From Imhoffiella fuscus (lineage in GTDB: Bacteria > Pseudomonadota > Gammaproteobacteria > Chromatiales > Chromatiaceae), in NCBI RefSeq assembly GCF_042682685.1, contig NZ_JBHUHX010000004.1, forward strand, positions 186,001 to 250,000: 64,000 nt of DNA. Direction: 5' to 3'. Shown here in pieces: positions 1 through 8,499 of the stretch. A model generated the notes under the pieces. The model was not told the DNA's origin. It made no database searches and saw nothing but the letters and a program-made list of their open reading frames with translations. Each line of letters begins with the position of its first letter. Within the stretch, counting starts at the first letter, position 1. The translations under genes were made by a program, and so were the position numbers.

Positions 1-318
1 GGAACCGCGCTACGGATGGGCGAGGTCATCGCCGACGCGCTCGGGCGCGATCTCAGAGAGGTTGCGGTTTACGGTCGGGAAGGGCAGACGGGCGCGCGCG
101 CCCGTCGGACCATCGGATTCGAAACCATCCGCGCGGGCGATGTCGTCGGCGAGCACAGTGTCTGGTTCGCCGCCGAGGGCGAGCGGATCGAGATTGCCCA
201 CAAGGCGTCGAGCCGCATGACCTTTGCGGGCGGTGCCGCGCGCGCAGCGGGCTGGATCGCGGAGCGCGAGCGCGGTCTGTTCGACATGCAGGATGTCTTG
301 GGGCTGCGCTCCCTCTGA
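1..318 (+). CDS. dapB: 4-hydroxy-tetrahydrodipicolinate reductase, C-terminal part (5' end outside window)
   Basis: The reading frame is open from base 1 and encodes the last 105 residues of DapB, the NAD(P)H-dependent reductase of the diaminopimelate/lysine pathway, a cytoplasmic homotetramer. The window opens on the end of the family motif that binds the substrate (G-T-A-L-R-M-G-E), followed by the C-terminal domain pattern R-x-G-x-x-x-G-x-H-x-V-x-F and the typical tail where residues around FAxGAxxAAxW close the tetramer interface. An internal ATG at 16 is not the start, because the upstream codons continue the family motif. A strong hairpin with a T-rich tail lies 53 bases after the stop. 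Family assignment is secure; only the truncation is due to the window edge. Confidence 0.93.
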   Translation, partial: GTALRMGEVIADALGRDLREVAVYGREGQTGARARRTIGFETIRAGDVVGEHSVWFAAEGERIEIAHKASSRMTFAGGAARAAGWIAERERGLFDMQDVLGLRSL

Positions 319-370
319 GGGCTCGGGCTTGCGAGTGGCGAGGTCTCGCTGCGTCACTCCTGATCGATGG

Positions 371-396
371 CGCCGGGCTTCGCCCGGCGTTGTTTC
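371..396 (+). terminator. Rho-independent terminator after dapB
   Basis: An 8-bp perfect GC stem (CGCCGGGC at 371-378, GCCCGGCG at 382-389) with a TTC loop is followed by TTGTTTC. It sits between the convergent ends of dapB and the DUF3775 gene, whose stop codon begins inside the T-run. Confidence 0.75.
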
Positions 397-781
397 AATC
401 CTCGCAGGAATACCCGTGGGCGATGAGCCCTTCCGTCAGGTGATCGGCGATCATGGGGTGCGATAGCAGATAGGCCGCCGCGTTCAGCGAATAGTCTCCG
501 ATCGCGTCATCGACCGCCGATTCCCAGTCCTCGATGCTGTAGTCGCCGCGTCCGAGCCACATGAGTGCGACCAGCTCGGCGCGTTGGCGCTCGCTCATCG
601 TTCCAATCGCCTGCATCATCTCCTGGACACTGTAGTCCTCACTGTGATCGGCGAGTATCTGTAGGGCCCAATCCTCTGTGGGGCTCGACGGGCTGTCGGG
701 GATAACCACCTCCTCCTTGGCCTGGAACTCCCGTGCCTTATCGATGATGCGGCACAGGGTTTCTAATTTCAGGTGCAGCAT
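395..781 (-). CDS. DUF3775 domain protein
   Basis: A 128-residue acidic, soluble protein without signal peptide or membrane segment. The pattern fits DUF3775: an N-terminal helix LxxLCxIIDKAREFxxKEE, a spacer rich in Ser/Pro/Asp, then a region with YSVQEMMQAIGxMSERQRAELVALMWLGRGDY and YLLSHPMIADHLxEGL. This family is common in proteobacteria and has no established function. The gene is monocistronic, ends convergently against dapB, and has a purine-rich AAGAGG stretch upstream of its ATG. Function cannot be inferred from context. Confidence 0.8.
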   Translation of the reverse strand: MLHLKLETLCRIIDKAREFQAKEEVVIPDSPSSPTEDWALQILADHSEDYSVQEMMQAIGTMSERQRAELVALMWLGRGDYSIEDWESAVDDAIGDYSLNAAAYLLSHPMIADHLTEGLIAHGYSCED

Positions 782-1103
782 AGTTGGGAGCCTCTTCCCC
801 CTGTTTCAGGTCGACCTATGGCTTCGCCAGGATGGCTGTCCGCAGGGTGACGCTTGGTCTGGTTGGAGTCCATTGTACTGCGATCTGCTCGGTTGTCTGG
901 CCGAACTCAGATCAGTATCGGCATGATCGTTGGTTCTCTTGTGCGTTGTGGTGCGCTCCGATTTTGCAACGTTCTATCCAACAGGGTAGCGGTTCGTTAC
1001 TGGATGCAAACGCGAGCGGATCCGAGATACGATAGGCTCGACGGGCAAAAATCGAACAAGGGTTGCGCTCTGCCGATAAGGTCTCTATACTTGGTTCCTC
1101 TGA
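782..1103. other. Intergenic region between DUF3775 gene and tRNA-fMet
   Basis: About 320 bases with no convincing gene; open frames here are short and lack ribosome-binding sites. It should carry the promoter of the leftward DUF3775 gene, and at its right end it carries the tRNA promoter listed separately. Confidence 0.6.
1063..1091 (+). promoter_or_regulatory. Sigma-70 type promoter of the initiator tRNA gene
   Basis: A -35 box TTGCGC at 1063-1068 and a -10 box TATACT at 1086-1091 are separated by exactly 17 bases. The mature tRNA begins 13 bases after the -10 box, an expected distance for a short 5' leader. Confidence 0.7.
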
Positions 1104-1180
<77 letters not shown>

Positions 1181-1185
1181 AATCC

Positions 1186-1220
1186 AAAAAGGCTTAGAAT
1201 TATAACTCTAAGCCTTTTTT
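1186..1220 (+). terminator. Rho-independent terminator of tRNA-fMet
   Basis: A perfect 13-bp stem pairs AAAAAGGCTTAGA (1186-1198) with TCTAAGCCTTTTT (1207-1219), giving a T-tract on both strands. It starts 5 bases after the tRNA CCA end and can also serve the leftward mtfA gene, which ends at 1235. Confidence 0.92.
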
Positions 1221-1234
1221 CGTTGCGTCCGGCC

Positions 1235-2017
1235 CTAGGGTCGAGCCTCGACGCTTGCGCGCAACGGATCCTGGCGATAGAAGGCCCTGAGCTGCCGGTA
1301 GACCTCCGGGTATGGGGTGGCCAGGGTGTCGGGGATTTCGAAGAAGGCCTCGGTTGCGACGGCGAAGAACTCGGCCGGCGATTCGCTCGCATAGGGATCG
1401 ATCGCTGTGTCCTCATTTCGGCTGACGCGCTGGCAGAGGTCGTCGAAGGCACTGATGAAGGCCTCTTTCCAATCTGCGGCCGACATGTCTGCGTGGAGCG
1501 GTGGACAGCCGTTGGTGGCTCCGGAGCGCGCGTCGAGTTTGTGAGCGAGTTCATGAAGGACGACGTTGTAGCCATCGAGCTTGCCGCCCGCCTTGATGTC
1601 GGCCCAGGACAGGATGACCGGCCCGTGGCTCCAGGACTCGCCACTCCTGCTCTCTCGCTCGGTTTGGACCAGTCCGTCTTCGTTGATGAACTGGTGCTCT
1701 GGCATGAAGACATCTGGATAAAGGATGACGGAGTACCAGCCTCGATACCAATCCAGACCCAGTTCGAGGATCGGCAAGGCGGCCTGAAAGGCGATCGTCA
1801 GGCGCATCCGGTCGGTTACCACGAGACCTTGGGCGGGCTCCAGCGTCTTGTCGCGCAGGAAGCGCATGGCGAGATCGGCGAGGCGTTCCGAGGTGTCTTT
1901 GTCGAGTCGGTCGAGGAGCGGCAGTCGTTTCCAGGCCCAACTCCAGTCCGCCGAGTCGAAACGCGTCCGCTCGCGCGCGATGCCGCGTGAGCGCCACCAG
2001 TCCATTAGATGTCGCAT
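1235..2017 (-). CDS. mtfA: Zinc-dependent peptidase MtfA (M90 family)
   Basis: This 260-residue protein matches MtfA (YeeI), a cytoplasmic zinc aminopeptidase that in enterobacteria also binds the Mlc repressor and so relieves repression of glucose PTS genes. The zinc site H-E-L-A-H is at residues 155-159, and the third ligand, the Glu of PAEFF at about 216, is in place. The stretch before it (VILSWxDxxxGGxLDGYNVVLHELAHKLD) is diagnostic of the family. Length agrees with E. coli MtfA (265 residues). The start is the first ATG of two close candidates. The gene is alone on the minus strand; whether it has an Mlc-type partner here is unknown. Confidence 0.92.
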   Translation of the reverse strand: MRHLMDWWRSRGIARERTRFDSADWSWAWKRLPLLDRLDKDTSERLADLAMRFLRDKTLEPAQGLVVTDRMRLTIAFQAALPILELGLDWYRGWYSVILYPDVFMPEHQFINEDGLVQTERESRSGESWSHGPVILSWADIKAGGKLDGYNVVLHELAHKLDARSGATNGCPPLHADMSAADWKEAFISAFDDLCQRVSRNEDTAIDPYASESPAEFFAVATEAFFEIPDTLATPYPEVYRQLRAFYRQDPLRASVEARP

Positions 2018-2143
2018 GCTGCTGGTCTCTCGGTTCCAATGGATTCTGGTACGCCTGGGTTCTCGACTCAGGCTACAGGTCCTTTCAGAGGGTCCTGCTC
2101 TCTGCCGCTGACGACGGGCGTCGTCAGCGGACGTTCCGCGACG

Positions 2144-4099
2144 TCAGACTTTGAACTGCCCCATCTCGTTGCGCAGGGCGTTTGCCAGACGTGACAACTG
2201 CTCCGTCGATGCGCCTACCTGCTCGGTCGCGCTGGCAACGCGCGCCGTCTGCTCCTTGAGGTTGCCGACGTTGCGCGCGATGTCTCCGGCCACGGCGGTC
2301 TGCTCTTCGGTCGCGGTGGCGATCTGGGTGGTCATTTCATCCATCGTGCGCACCCTGGAGACGATGCCGTCCAGTGCCTGGTCGACATGCTGGGCCTGGT
2401 CGACGACGTTTTCGGTCTGCTCACGGCTATGGTTGATGCGCTCCACGGCCAGGCGCGTACTGCTGCGCAGCTGTTCGATGGTCTGGCGGATCTCCTCGGT
2501 CGAGTTTCGGGTGCGTCCGGCGAGCGTTCGCACCTCGTCCGCCACCACCGCGAATCCTCGACCCTGCTCTCCGGCCCGGGCGGCCTCGATCGCGGCGTTG
2601 AGGGCGAGCAGGTTGGTCTGCTCGGCGATGCTCTTGATGACCTCCACCACAATGTCCACGGTCTCGCTGGCGCGCCCGACCTCCTCGATCACGCTCGCGC
2701 TCTCCTGGATGTCGCTGCCCAGGGTGCGGATCGCGATCAATGCCTGAGCCTCGGCCTCGCGACCTTGGCTCGCCTCGGTACGGGCCTGATCGGTTGCCCT
2801 CGCCGTGTCGTGAACATTGCGCGACACCTCTTGCAGGGTCATCGACATCTCTTCGACCGCAGCGGCGACCTGCTCGGTTTCGGCGACCTGTTGCTGAATC
2901 GTCGTGCGATTCTCTTCGCTCACCATGCTCAGCTCTTTCGCTGCGGATGCCAACTGTGCGACGGAACCCTGAACCGAGCCGACGATGCCTTGGAGCTTCT
3001 CGACGAAGCGGTTGAAGCTGTGGGCGAGCGTGCTCAGTTCGTCCCGTCCGTCTGCGGGAAGACGGGCAGTGAGGTCGCCATCGCCATCGGCGATATCGGC
3101 GAGCATCAGGTTCATTCGGTGCAAAGGTCGCGTGATGGCCCGAATGACCATCCAGGAGAGCAGCGCGCCGAGCATGACGGCGATGCTGGTCAGTACGATC
3201 AGGCGCAGATCGGTCTCCTTGATCCGGTCCTCGATGCGGTCGGATTGCTGGTCCAGGGATTCGGCGACGCTCGTACGCAATGCCTCGGCCTTTTCCGCGA
3301 TTTGAGGGCCGATTTCGTCCAGCGTTTGAATCCCTGCGTTCCGGGCTTCGATGACGGCGACCACTTCATCGAAGGCCTCCTCATAGCTGGATAGAAGTCC
3401 CTGCACCTTCAGGCCAGGCGCACGCTGTTCGGGTTGATCGACAATGGCGTTCAAGGCGTCGTGCAGCGGCTCGAGCTCTCCTTTCACGCCTTGCAGCGAG
3501 TCGGCATTGTTCTCCAGCAGATATTTGACGACAAAGAGGCGCGTTTGCAGCAGGTGGCGTTGGGCGACTCCCACGCGGTAGCTCGTCTCGATGTCGCCAT
3601 TGCGATGCGCGGTCTCCATCATCTCGGTCAGCGTATCCGCGATCTGGGGACCGATGACATCGAGCTTCTCTGCGACGAGCGTATTGCGCTGCTCCATGTT
3701 GGTCACGATCGTCGAGTCGAACGTGTCGATGTATCGGGCATTCAGTGCGGCGATGTCCTCCATCAGCTTTACCCGGCGCGGTTCCTCGATCGCCTGACGC
3801 GCCCGCTCCAATTCCGTCTGGCTCGTTGCGCGCTCCTCTCGGAATTGCTCGGCATCCTTCGGGTCGCGCGATTTCAAATAGGACTTCACCGCAAGGCGCT
3901 GTCGCAGTAAATCTGCAAGGACCTTGGAAGCGACATCGGCGTCTGGGATCAGATTCTGTGTGATCGTCCCTACCGATTGATCCACCGCTCGATTGGCCTC
4001 GAAGGCCACGATACCCTCGATCACCAACAGGAGGATCAATACTCCGGGTACGAGCCAGATCTTGAAGCCAACGGATAGCTTGTTGAGCAATAGCTGCAT
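2144..4099 (-). CDS. Methyl-accepting chemotaxis protein with large periplasmic helical sensor
   Basis: A 651-residue chemoreceptor. Residues about 12-34 form the first membrane helix; a long, mainly helical periplasmic domain of about 260 residues follows, in the style of double four-helix-bundle (HBM-like) sensors; the second membrane helix is at about 300-322, then a HAMP linker (TRPLHRMNLMLADIADGDGD) and the signalling domain. The hairpin tip that contacts CheA/CheW (IAEQTNLLALNAAIEAARAGEQGRGFAVVADEVR) is at roughly 491-525. There is no C-terminal CheR-docking pentapeptide. A clear ribosome-binding region (AAGGA...GAGGA) precedes the ATG. The diguanylate cyclase gene lies upstream on the same strand, 324 bases away, too far to assume one transcript. 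Confidence 0.93.
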   Translation of the reverse strand: MQLLLNKLSVGFKIWLVPGVLILLLVIEGIVAFEANRAVDQSVGTITQNLIPDADVASKVLADLLRQRLAVKSYLKSRDPKDAEQFREERATSQTELERARQAIEEPRRVKLMEDIAALNARYIDTFDSTIVTNMEQRNTLVAEKLDVIGPQIADTLTEMMETAHRNGDIETSYRVGVAQRHLLQTRLFVVKYLLENNADSLQGVKGELEPLHDALNAIVDQPEQRAPGLKVQGLLSSYEEAFDEVVAVIEARNAGIQTLDEIGPQIAEKAEALRTSVAESLDQQSDRIEDRIKETDLRLIVLTSIAVMLGALLSWMVIRAITRPLHRMNLMLADIADGDGDLTARLPADGRDELSTLAHSFNRFVEKLQGIVGSVQGSVAQLASAAKELSMVSEENRTTIQQQVAETEQVAAAVEEMSMTLQEVSRNVHDTARATDQARTEASQGREAEAQALIAIRTLGSDIQESASVIEEVGRASETVDIVVEVIKSIAEQTNLLALNAAIEAARAGEQGRGFAVVADEVRTLAGRTRNSTEEIRQTIEQLRSSTRLAVERINHSREQTENVVDQAQHVDQALDGIVSRVRTMDEMTTQIATATEEQTAVAGDIARNVGNLKEQTARVASATEQVGASTEQLSRLANALRNEMGQFKV

Positions 4100-4423
4100 G
4101 TCCTCGTTCCTTCATCAATGTAGGAATGGTCCCAGCTGAATCGGCATCGGACGATGACAGCGTTGACTGGGAGGTTAAGGTTTGGCCTGGTCGTTGAATC
4201 GGACTCTACGCCGTTCTTGCGCACCTGTATTTGACCGTTGTGAAGAATAGCGTCGTCGCCGGAATCGAACTGAGGTGGGTATCGCAGAATTCCTTACTAA
4301 TACAGTCTGGATTGTGGATTGTGGCGTGGGGTAGGGTAGGGTGGGCGACGGCCAAATACAATGTATTGGAATGAAACTGAAATGCCGTGCACACAGGAGG
4401 CCAGTCGTAGTGGCCAAGCGGTC
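4100..4423. other. Intergenic region upstream of the chemoreceptor, with G-rich tract
   Basis: This 324-base gap separates two minus-strand genes and should hold the chemoreceptor promoter and the end of the diguanylate cyclase transcript. No gene is evident. Its only striking element is the four-run G tract at 4328-4345. Confidence 0.6.
4328..4345 (+). other. Potential G-quadruplex motif
   Basis: Four G runs (GGGG, GGG, GGG, GGG) are separated by loops of TA, TA and T. They lie on the plus strand, which is the template strand for the leftward chemoreceptor gene starting 229 bases away. The pattern satisfies the G3N1-7 rule for intramolecular quadruplexes with very short loops; folding in the cell is untested. 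Confidence 0.6.
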
Positions 4424-6454
4424 TCATTGCGACTCCGGTCGCACTTGCGAGTCGTACTCTGCGACCAGAACTCGGTTGCGACCTTGTGCCTTGGCTTCTA
4501 GAAGGGCGTCGTCGACGCGTTTGAGCAGGGATTGGAGCGGCTCCTCTGGCTCGGCTTCGGCAACCCCGAGGCTCACGGTGAATGGTGTCAGCGGAGGAAT
4601 CCTCAGCGATGCAACACAGGTGCGCACGGTTTCGGCCACGGTTACGGCGGCCCGCAGCTTCGTGTTCGGGAGCAGGACCATGAACTCCTCTCCACCCCAG
4701 CGCGCTAGTTCGTCGGTTTTGCGCAGCCGCTCCGAGAGCGTTTGGGTGAGGCGTGTGAGGGCGAGATCGCCTACATCGTGCCCGAAGGTGTCGTTGATCG
4801 ATTTGAATCGGTCTATGTCGAGCATGATCAGCGAATAGGGCGTTCCATAACGCTCGGTCTGAGCGTGTGCCGTCTGTAGCATCGTTTCGCAGTAACGACG
4901 ATTCCAGGTGCCGGTGAGCGGGTCGTGATGCGCTGCGTACTGGAGTTCGGCTTCCAGGGTCTTGCGCTCGGTGATGTCGATCAGTACGCCGTTGAAGAGC
5001 GTGGAGCCGTTGGTATGCTGGCGCGGCTGAGAGCGTCCGAGCAGCCATTTGACGCCTTGGGGGGTGTTGACGCGCCACTCGCATTGCCAAGGGTGGTGGC
5101 CGCGAACGGCGCGCTGGATGCTTCTGCTGAGCAGTCCCTGGTCGTCTGGGTGTGTCGTGGCCAGCAAGGGAATGGGATTGCGCAGATCCGGCTCTTCCAG
5201 TAGACCGAGCAGCGTTCCCAGTCCGGCGCTGACGAACAGCATGTCGATCTGGCCGTTGGCGTCGATCTGCATCTGGAAGACGACACCGGGGAATGAATTG
5301 GCCAGATCGATGACCTGCGCCTCGCGCGCCTTCTGTTCGGTTAGATCCGAGAAACTGACGACGACGCCGACACATGACCGTGCTCGCGCGATGGGGGCGG
5401 CGTAGAGAAGGGTGGGTATCTGTACGCCGTCGCCACGGATCAGCCATTCCTCGTGGTTTTTGAGTGCCCGTCCGCTCGTTCCCACGCCTTGAATCGCGTA
5501 GGTTTTTGCTTCGTTTGCGTCGGGGATGATGGTTCGCAGATGGGAGTTCAGCAGTTCGCTCTCGTGGCGATATCCGAGCAGGTGCAATGCCGCTGGATTG
5601 ACGAAGGTGAAGCGGCCGTCCAGGTCGATGCCGAAGACGCCGTCATGGATACTGTCGAGCAGGAGTCGATTGAAATGCTCCGTCTCTTTCTGCGCGGTGA
5701 TGTCGTGGATGATCGAGAGCAGTAGACGCCGGTCGTCCACCTCCACCGGGCCCGCGTAGGTTTGTACGTCGCGCAGGCTTCCGTCCGCGAGACGATGCTT
5801 GAAGTGCAGCGGTTTGTGGCCGCCTTTCCAGGAGGCGATGCGTTGGGCGATGGGCAGGGCGGATCTGCCCAGTGAGTTGATTTCCCAGATATGCAGGGAA
5901 CAGAGTTTGTCGTAGGGGTATCCGTAGAAGGCGACTGCGGTTGGGTTGGCGTCGACGATGGCGCCTTCACGCTCCGGATCGATCAGCAGCATGGGGGCCG
6001 TATTGGCGCGGAACAGGCTTTCGTAGAGCGTGCGTTCGCCATTCCGCTCCGGGCCGGATACGTGCGCCGTTCCCGCACCCGGATGCCTGTGGGCGTGGAT
6101 GGTGGCTGAGTTTCTATGGTGTCTCTCTGGCTCTGGATGTCCCTCTGCAAGCCAGCCGATGCGGCCGTCGGCGAGCCGAGTCTCGAAGCAGCGGCAGGTC
6201 ATGAGGGTCTCGGCTTCGGGCGAACGGATGTGCCAGATCTCGGAGACCGCTGACATTCGGTCGGCTGGAGCTGGGCAGGTGTCGGACAGCGACGCATCTT
6301 GGTGTTCGTCGACTCGGCGCTCGAGTTGCCCGTTCGCTGGACCATCCCAGTACTCCCGCGCGCTCAGATTCGCCCAGAGTAGGGCGTCCGTTGCGGGATC
6401 GATGATCCATACTGGAATTCGAAGTCGGGTCAGGATCTGCAGCGCGTCTAACAT
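4424..6454 (-). CDS. PAS-domain sensor diguanylate cyclase
   Basis: A 676-residue soluble signalling protein. An N-terminal degenerate PAS-like region (1-110) is followed by PAS domains at about 145-260, 258-370 and 385-500, each with the N-P or similar turn (for example DANPTAVAFYGYP, FVNPAALHLLGY), and a GGDEF domain from about 505 to 670. The active site reads GGEEF at 587-591, expected to be competent for making cyclic di-GMP from two GTP. The product-inhibition I-site RxxD lies exactly five residues before it, so feedback inhibition is likely. No EAL domain and no membrane helix are seen. It may sense redox or small ligands through the PAS array; that is inference. Confidence 0.93.
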   Translation of the reverse strand: MLDALQILTRLRIPVWIIDPATDALLWANLSAREYWDGPANGQLERRVDEHQDASLSDTCPAPADRMSAVSEIWHIRSPEAETLMTCRCFETRLADGRIGWLAEGHPEPERHHRNSATIHAHRHPGAGTAHVSGPERNGERTLYESLFRANTAPMLLIDPEREGAIVDANPTAVAFYGYPYDKLCSLHIWEINSLGRSALPIAQRIASWKGGHKPLHFKHRLADGSLRDVQTYAGPVEVDDRRLLLSIIHDITAQKETEHFNRLLLDSIHDGVFGIDLDGRFTFVNPAALHLLGYRHESELLNSHLRTIIPDANEAKTYAIQGVGTSGRALKNHEEWLIRGDGVQIPTLLYAAPIARARSCVGVVVSFSDLTEQKAREAQVIDLANSFPGVVFQMQIDANGQIDMLFVSAGLGTLLGLLEEPDLRNPIPLLATTHPDDQGLLSRSIQRAVRGHHPWQCEWRVNTPQGVKWLLGRSQPRQHTNGSTLFNGVLIDITERKTLEAELQYAAHHDPLTGTWNRRYCETMLQTAHAQTERYGTPYSLIMLDIDRFKSINDTFGHDVGDLALTRLTQTLSERLRKTDELARWGGEEFMVLLPNTKLRAAVTVAETVRTCVASLRIPPLTPFTVSLGVAEAEPEEPLQSLLKRVDDALLEAKAQGRNRVLVAEYDSQVRPESQ

Positions 6455-6667
6455 CGGGAGGTCGCTTTGTGGGGCACGGGGGCTGGGTGGAACTTGGGTT
6501 CAGGTGATTGCCGGATACCGAATGACTCAACGCTTTCGGCATGGGTCGATGGTAAACGAGAGCGAACTTGAGAGTGGCGTCTTCATCCGATCTGTCGATC
6601 TGTATGCGAATACCCGCTCGATTGACCGCGTGGTTGCCTGACCTCATGCTTGAGGGGCCTTAAGCCA

Positions 6668-7486
6668 ATGCCGTCGATTTCAATGGTGTCCTCTGCGCGT
6701 TTCTTGTGGTGTTTGCCGATCATCCTCCTGTGCCTTTCCGCCCCATCGATGGCGGGACATTGGCGCTCCGCCGAGGCGTTCGACGCAGCGACCTCGGTCT
6801 CGGATCTCAGCGAGGTCAGCCGTCACCTGATCCGGGCCTCCGATGGGGATCAAATTGAGGCGCATCTGGTTCTTTTCACTTCCCGCGCCTTTCGTCTCAA
6901 GGTCGTCGATCTCGGAGACAGGGCGTTGGCCGGCGCTATCGATTTTGCCGATGCGCTCAGATCCGCCGGATGCGTTGCCGGCGTCAACGGCGGTTTTTTC
7001 CATCATGATGGCCGTCCGCTCGGTCTGGTGATCGCATCGGGGCGGAGGATCAACCGCTTCGAGACCTCAAGGCTGCTCAGCGGCCTCGTCTATGGCGATG
7101 CGCGCGGGATTTATCTGATACGCCGGAGCCGATTCGAGGATCGCCCGGACATCAATGCCTTGCTGCAAAGCGGGCCTTACCTGGTCGAGGCGGGCAGGGC
7201 GGTTCGAGGGCTCTCGGACGCTGCGAGCGCCTCGCGAACCTTCGTCGCTACCGACTGGCGCGGTCGTTGGCTGCTCGGTGCGGTGCGTGCTCGCATCACT
7301 TTGGCCGAGTTGGGTGAGCTGCTCGCGACGCCCGGACTGCTGACACCCTGGCGGGTCGAGCGCGCGCTCAATCTCGACGGAGGCTCGTCGACTGGCTTCT
7401 TCTTCGCCGGTGCCGCCGATCGGGCCCCCGTGATTCTCCGCCCGCGTAAGGCCGTGCGCACGCTGCTCGGAATCGCGCCACGCTGA
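6668..7486 (+). CDS. Secreted phosphodiester glycosidase-family (NAGPA/DUF2233) protein
   Basis: A 272-residue protein with an N-terminal signal peptide (hydrophobic stretch ending ...LSAPSMAG). The body shows the NAGPA-type signatures: G-V-N-G-G-F-F near residue 115, a QSGPxLV motif near 165, and L-N-L-D-G-G-S-S-T near 240. The mammalian member removes GlcNAc from phosphodiester-linked mannose; bacterial members are secreted and mostly uncharacterised, probably acting on cell-wall or exopolysaccharide phosphodiesters. I chose the ATG at 6668 because GAGGGG lies about 9 bases upstream; an earlier TTG at 6650 would add six residues before the signal peptide. The gene is followed after 33 bases by an esterase-like gene in the same direction. 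Confidence 0.85.
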   Translation: MPSISMVSSARFLWCLPIILLCLSAPSMAGHWRSAEAFDAATSVSDLSEVSRHLIRASDGDQIEAHLVLFTSRAFRLKVVDLGDRALAGAIDFADALRSAGCVAGVNGGFFHHDGRPLGLVIASGRRINRFETSRLLSGLVYGDARGIYLIRRSRFEDRPDINALLQSGPYLVEAGRAVRGLSDAASASRTFVATDWRGRWLLGAVRARITLAELGELLATPGLLTPWRVERALNLDGGSSTGFFFAGAADRAPVILRPRKAVRTLLGIAPR

Positions 7487-7519
7487 CATTCGCCGACCAC
7501 CCCAATCGGAGACCGCACG

Positions 7520-8473
7520 ATGCCTTTCTCGCACGGCTATGCGTTCGACCCAAGCTACGGCTTCGACCTTGAGCGGCTTTTCGCAATCGCGCCGCCCCAG
7601 GAGCCGGACGATTTCACCGCCTTCTGGCGTGCCAGGCTGGAGCGTGCGCTGAGGGTCGAGACGAATCCGCGTCTATCGACATCCACGCTGGTGGATCCGC
7701 ACTTTCGCCTCATCGATCTCCAGTACAGATCGACCGACGGCTTTCAGATCGGTGGCTGGCTGCTGGTTCCAGTGCATGCAGACATCCAGCGCGGCATCCT
7801 TCTGGGGCACGGCTACGGGGGGATCGACCGTCCTCCCGTCTCTCTTCCGCGCCAGGATTGCGTCTATCTGGTTCCCTGTTTCCGAGGTCTCTCGCTCAGC
7901 CGTCGGTCCCCCATCTCGGAGGATCCGAACTGGCACGTCCTGCACGACATCCAGAGCCCCAATCGCTACATCATCGGCGGCTGCGTCGAAGATATCTGGA
8001 CCGGCGTCAGCGTGCTGCTGGAACTCTTTCCCGAGGTCGAAGGGCACGTCGGCTATGCCGGAACCAGTCTTGGGGGCGGATTGGGGGCCATGGCGATGGC
8101 CTGGGACGCCCGGATCGGGCGCGGACACCTCAACGTGCCGACCTTCGGTCATCAGCCATTGAGGTTGAAGCTGCCGAGCGCCGGCAGCGCCGAGTCGGTG
8201 CGAAACTTCGTAAGCGATCGCGGCCGCGTACCCAACGCCCTGCGCTACATGGATGCCGCAATCGCCGCGCGTTACATCCGCCAGCCGATGCACATCGCCG
8301 CCGCGCGTTTCGATCCTGTGGTGCCGCCGCCTGGTCAGTTCGCGGTCTACAACGCCATTCCGGGCGACAAGCGACTGATGCTGCTGCAGGCCGGGCATTT
8401 CGACTATCCGGATCGGGCGCGCGAGGAGCGGGAACTGATCGGTCAGCTATGGAGCTTCTTCGCGCCCTTGTGA
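7520..8473 (+). CDS. Acetylxylan esterase-like alpha/beta hydrolase
   Basis: A 317-residue cytoplasmic alpha/beta hydrolase resembling the CE7/AXE1 family. The order of motifs fits: an N-terminal helix FTAFWRARLERAL, the oxyanion-type GHGYGG segment, R-G-L-S in place of the family's R-G-Q, the nucleophile elbow G-T-S-L-G-G with Ser183, an Asp near 265 in AARFDPVVPP, and His293 in AGHFDYP. CE7 enzymes deacetylate xylo-oligosaccharides or cephalosporins; the RGQ variant makes the substrate uncertain. It follows the phosphodiester glycosidase gene by 33 bases, so the pair may act on the same polysaccharide. The gene ends 27 bases from the convergent TRAP operon. Confidence 0.75.
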   Translation: MPFSHGYAFDPSYGFDLERLFAIAPPQEPDDFTAFWRARLERALRVETNPRLSTSTLVDPHFRLIDLQYRSTDGFQIGGWLLVPVHADIQRGILLGHGYGGIDRPPVSLPRQDCVYLVPCFRGLSLSRRSPISEDPNWHVLHDIQSPNRYIIGGCVEDIWTGVSVLLELFPEVEGHVGYAGTSLGGGLGAMAMAWDARIGRGHLNVPTFGHQPLRLKLPSAGSAESVRNFVSDRGRVPNALRYMDAAIAARYIRQPMHIAAARFDPVVPPPGQFAVYNAIPGDKRLMLLQAGHFDYPDRAREERELIGQLWSFFAPL

Positions 8474-8499
8474 GGGCGCTGGACTCAGACGGCCCAGTC

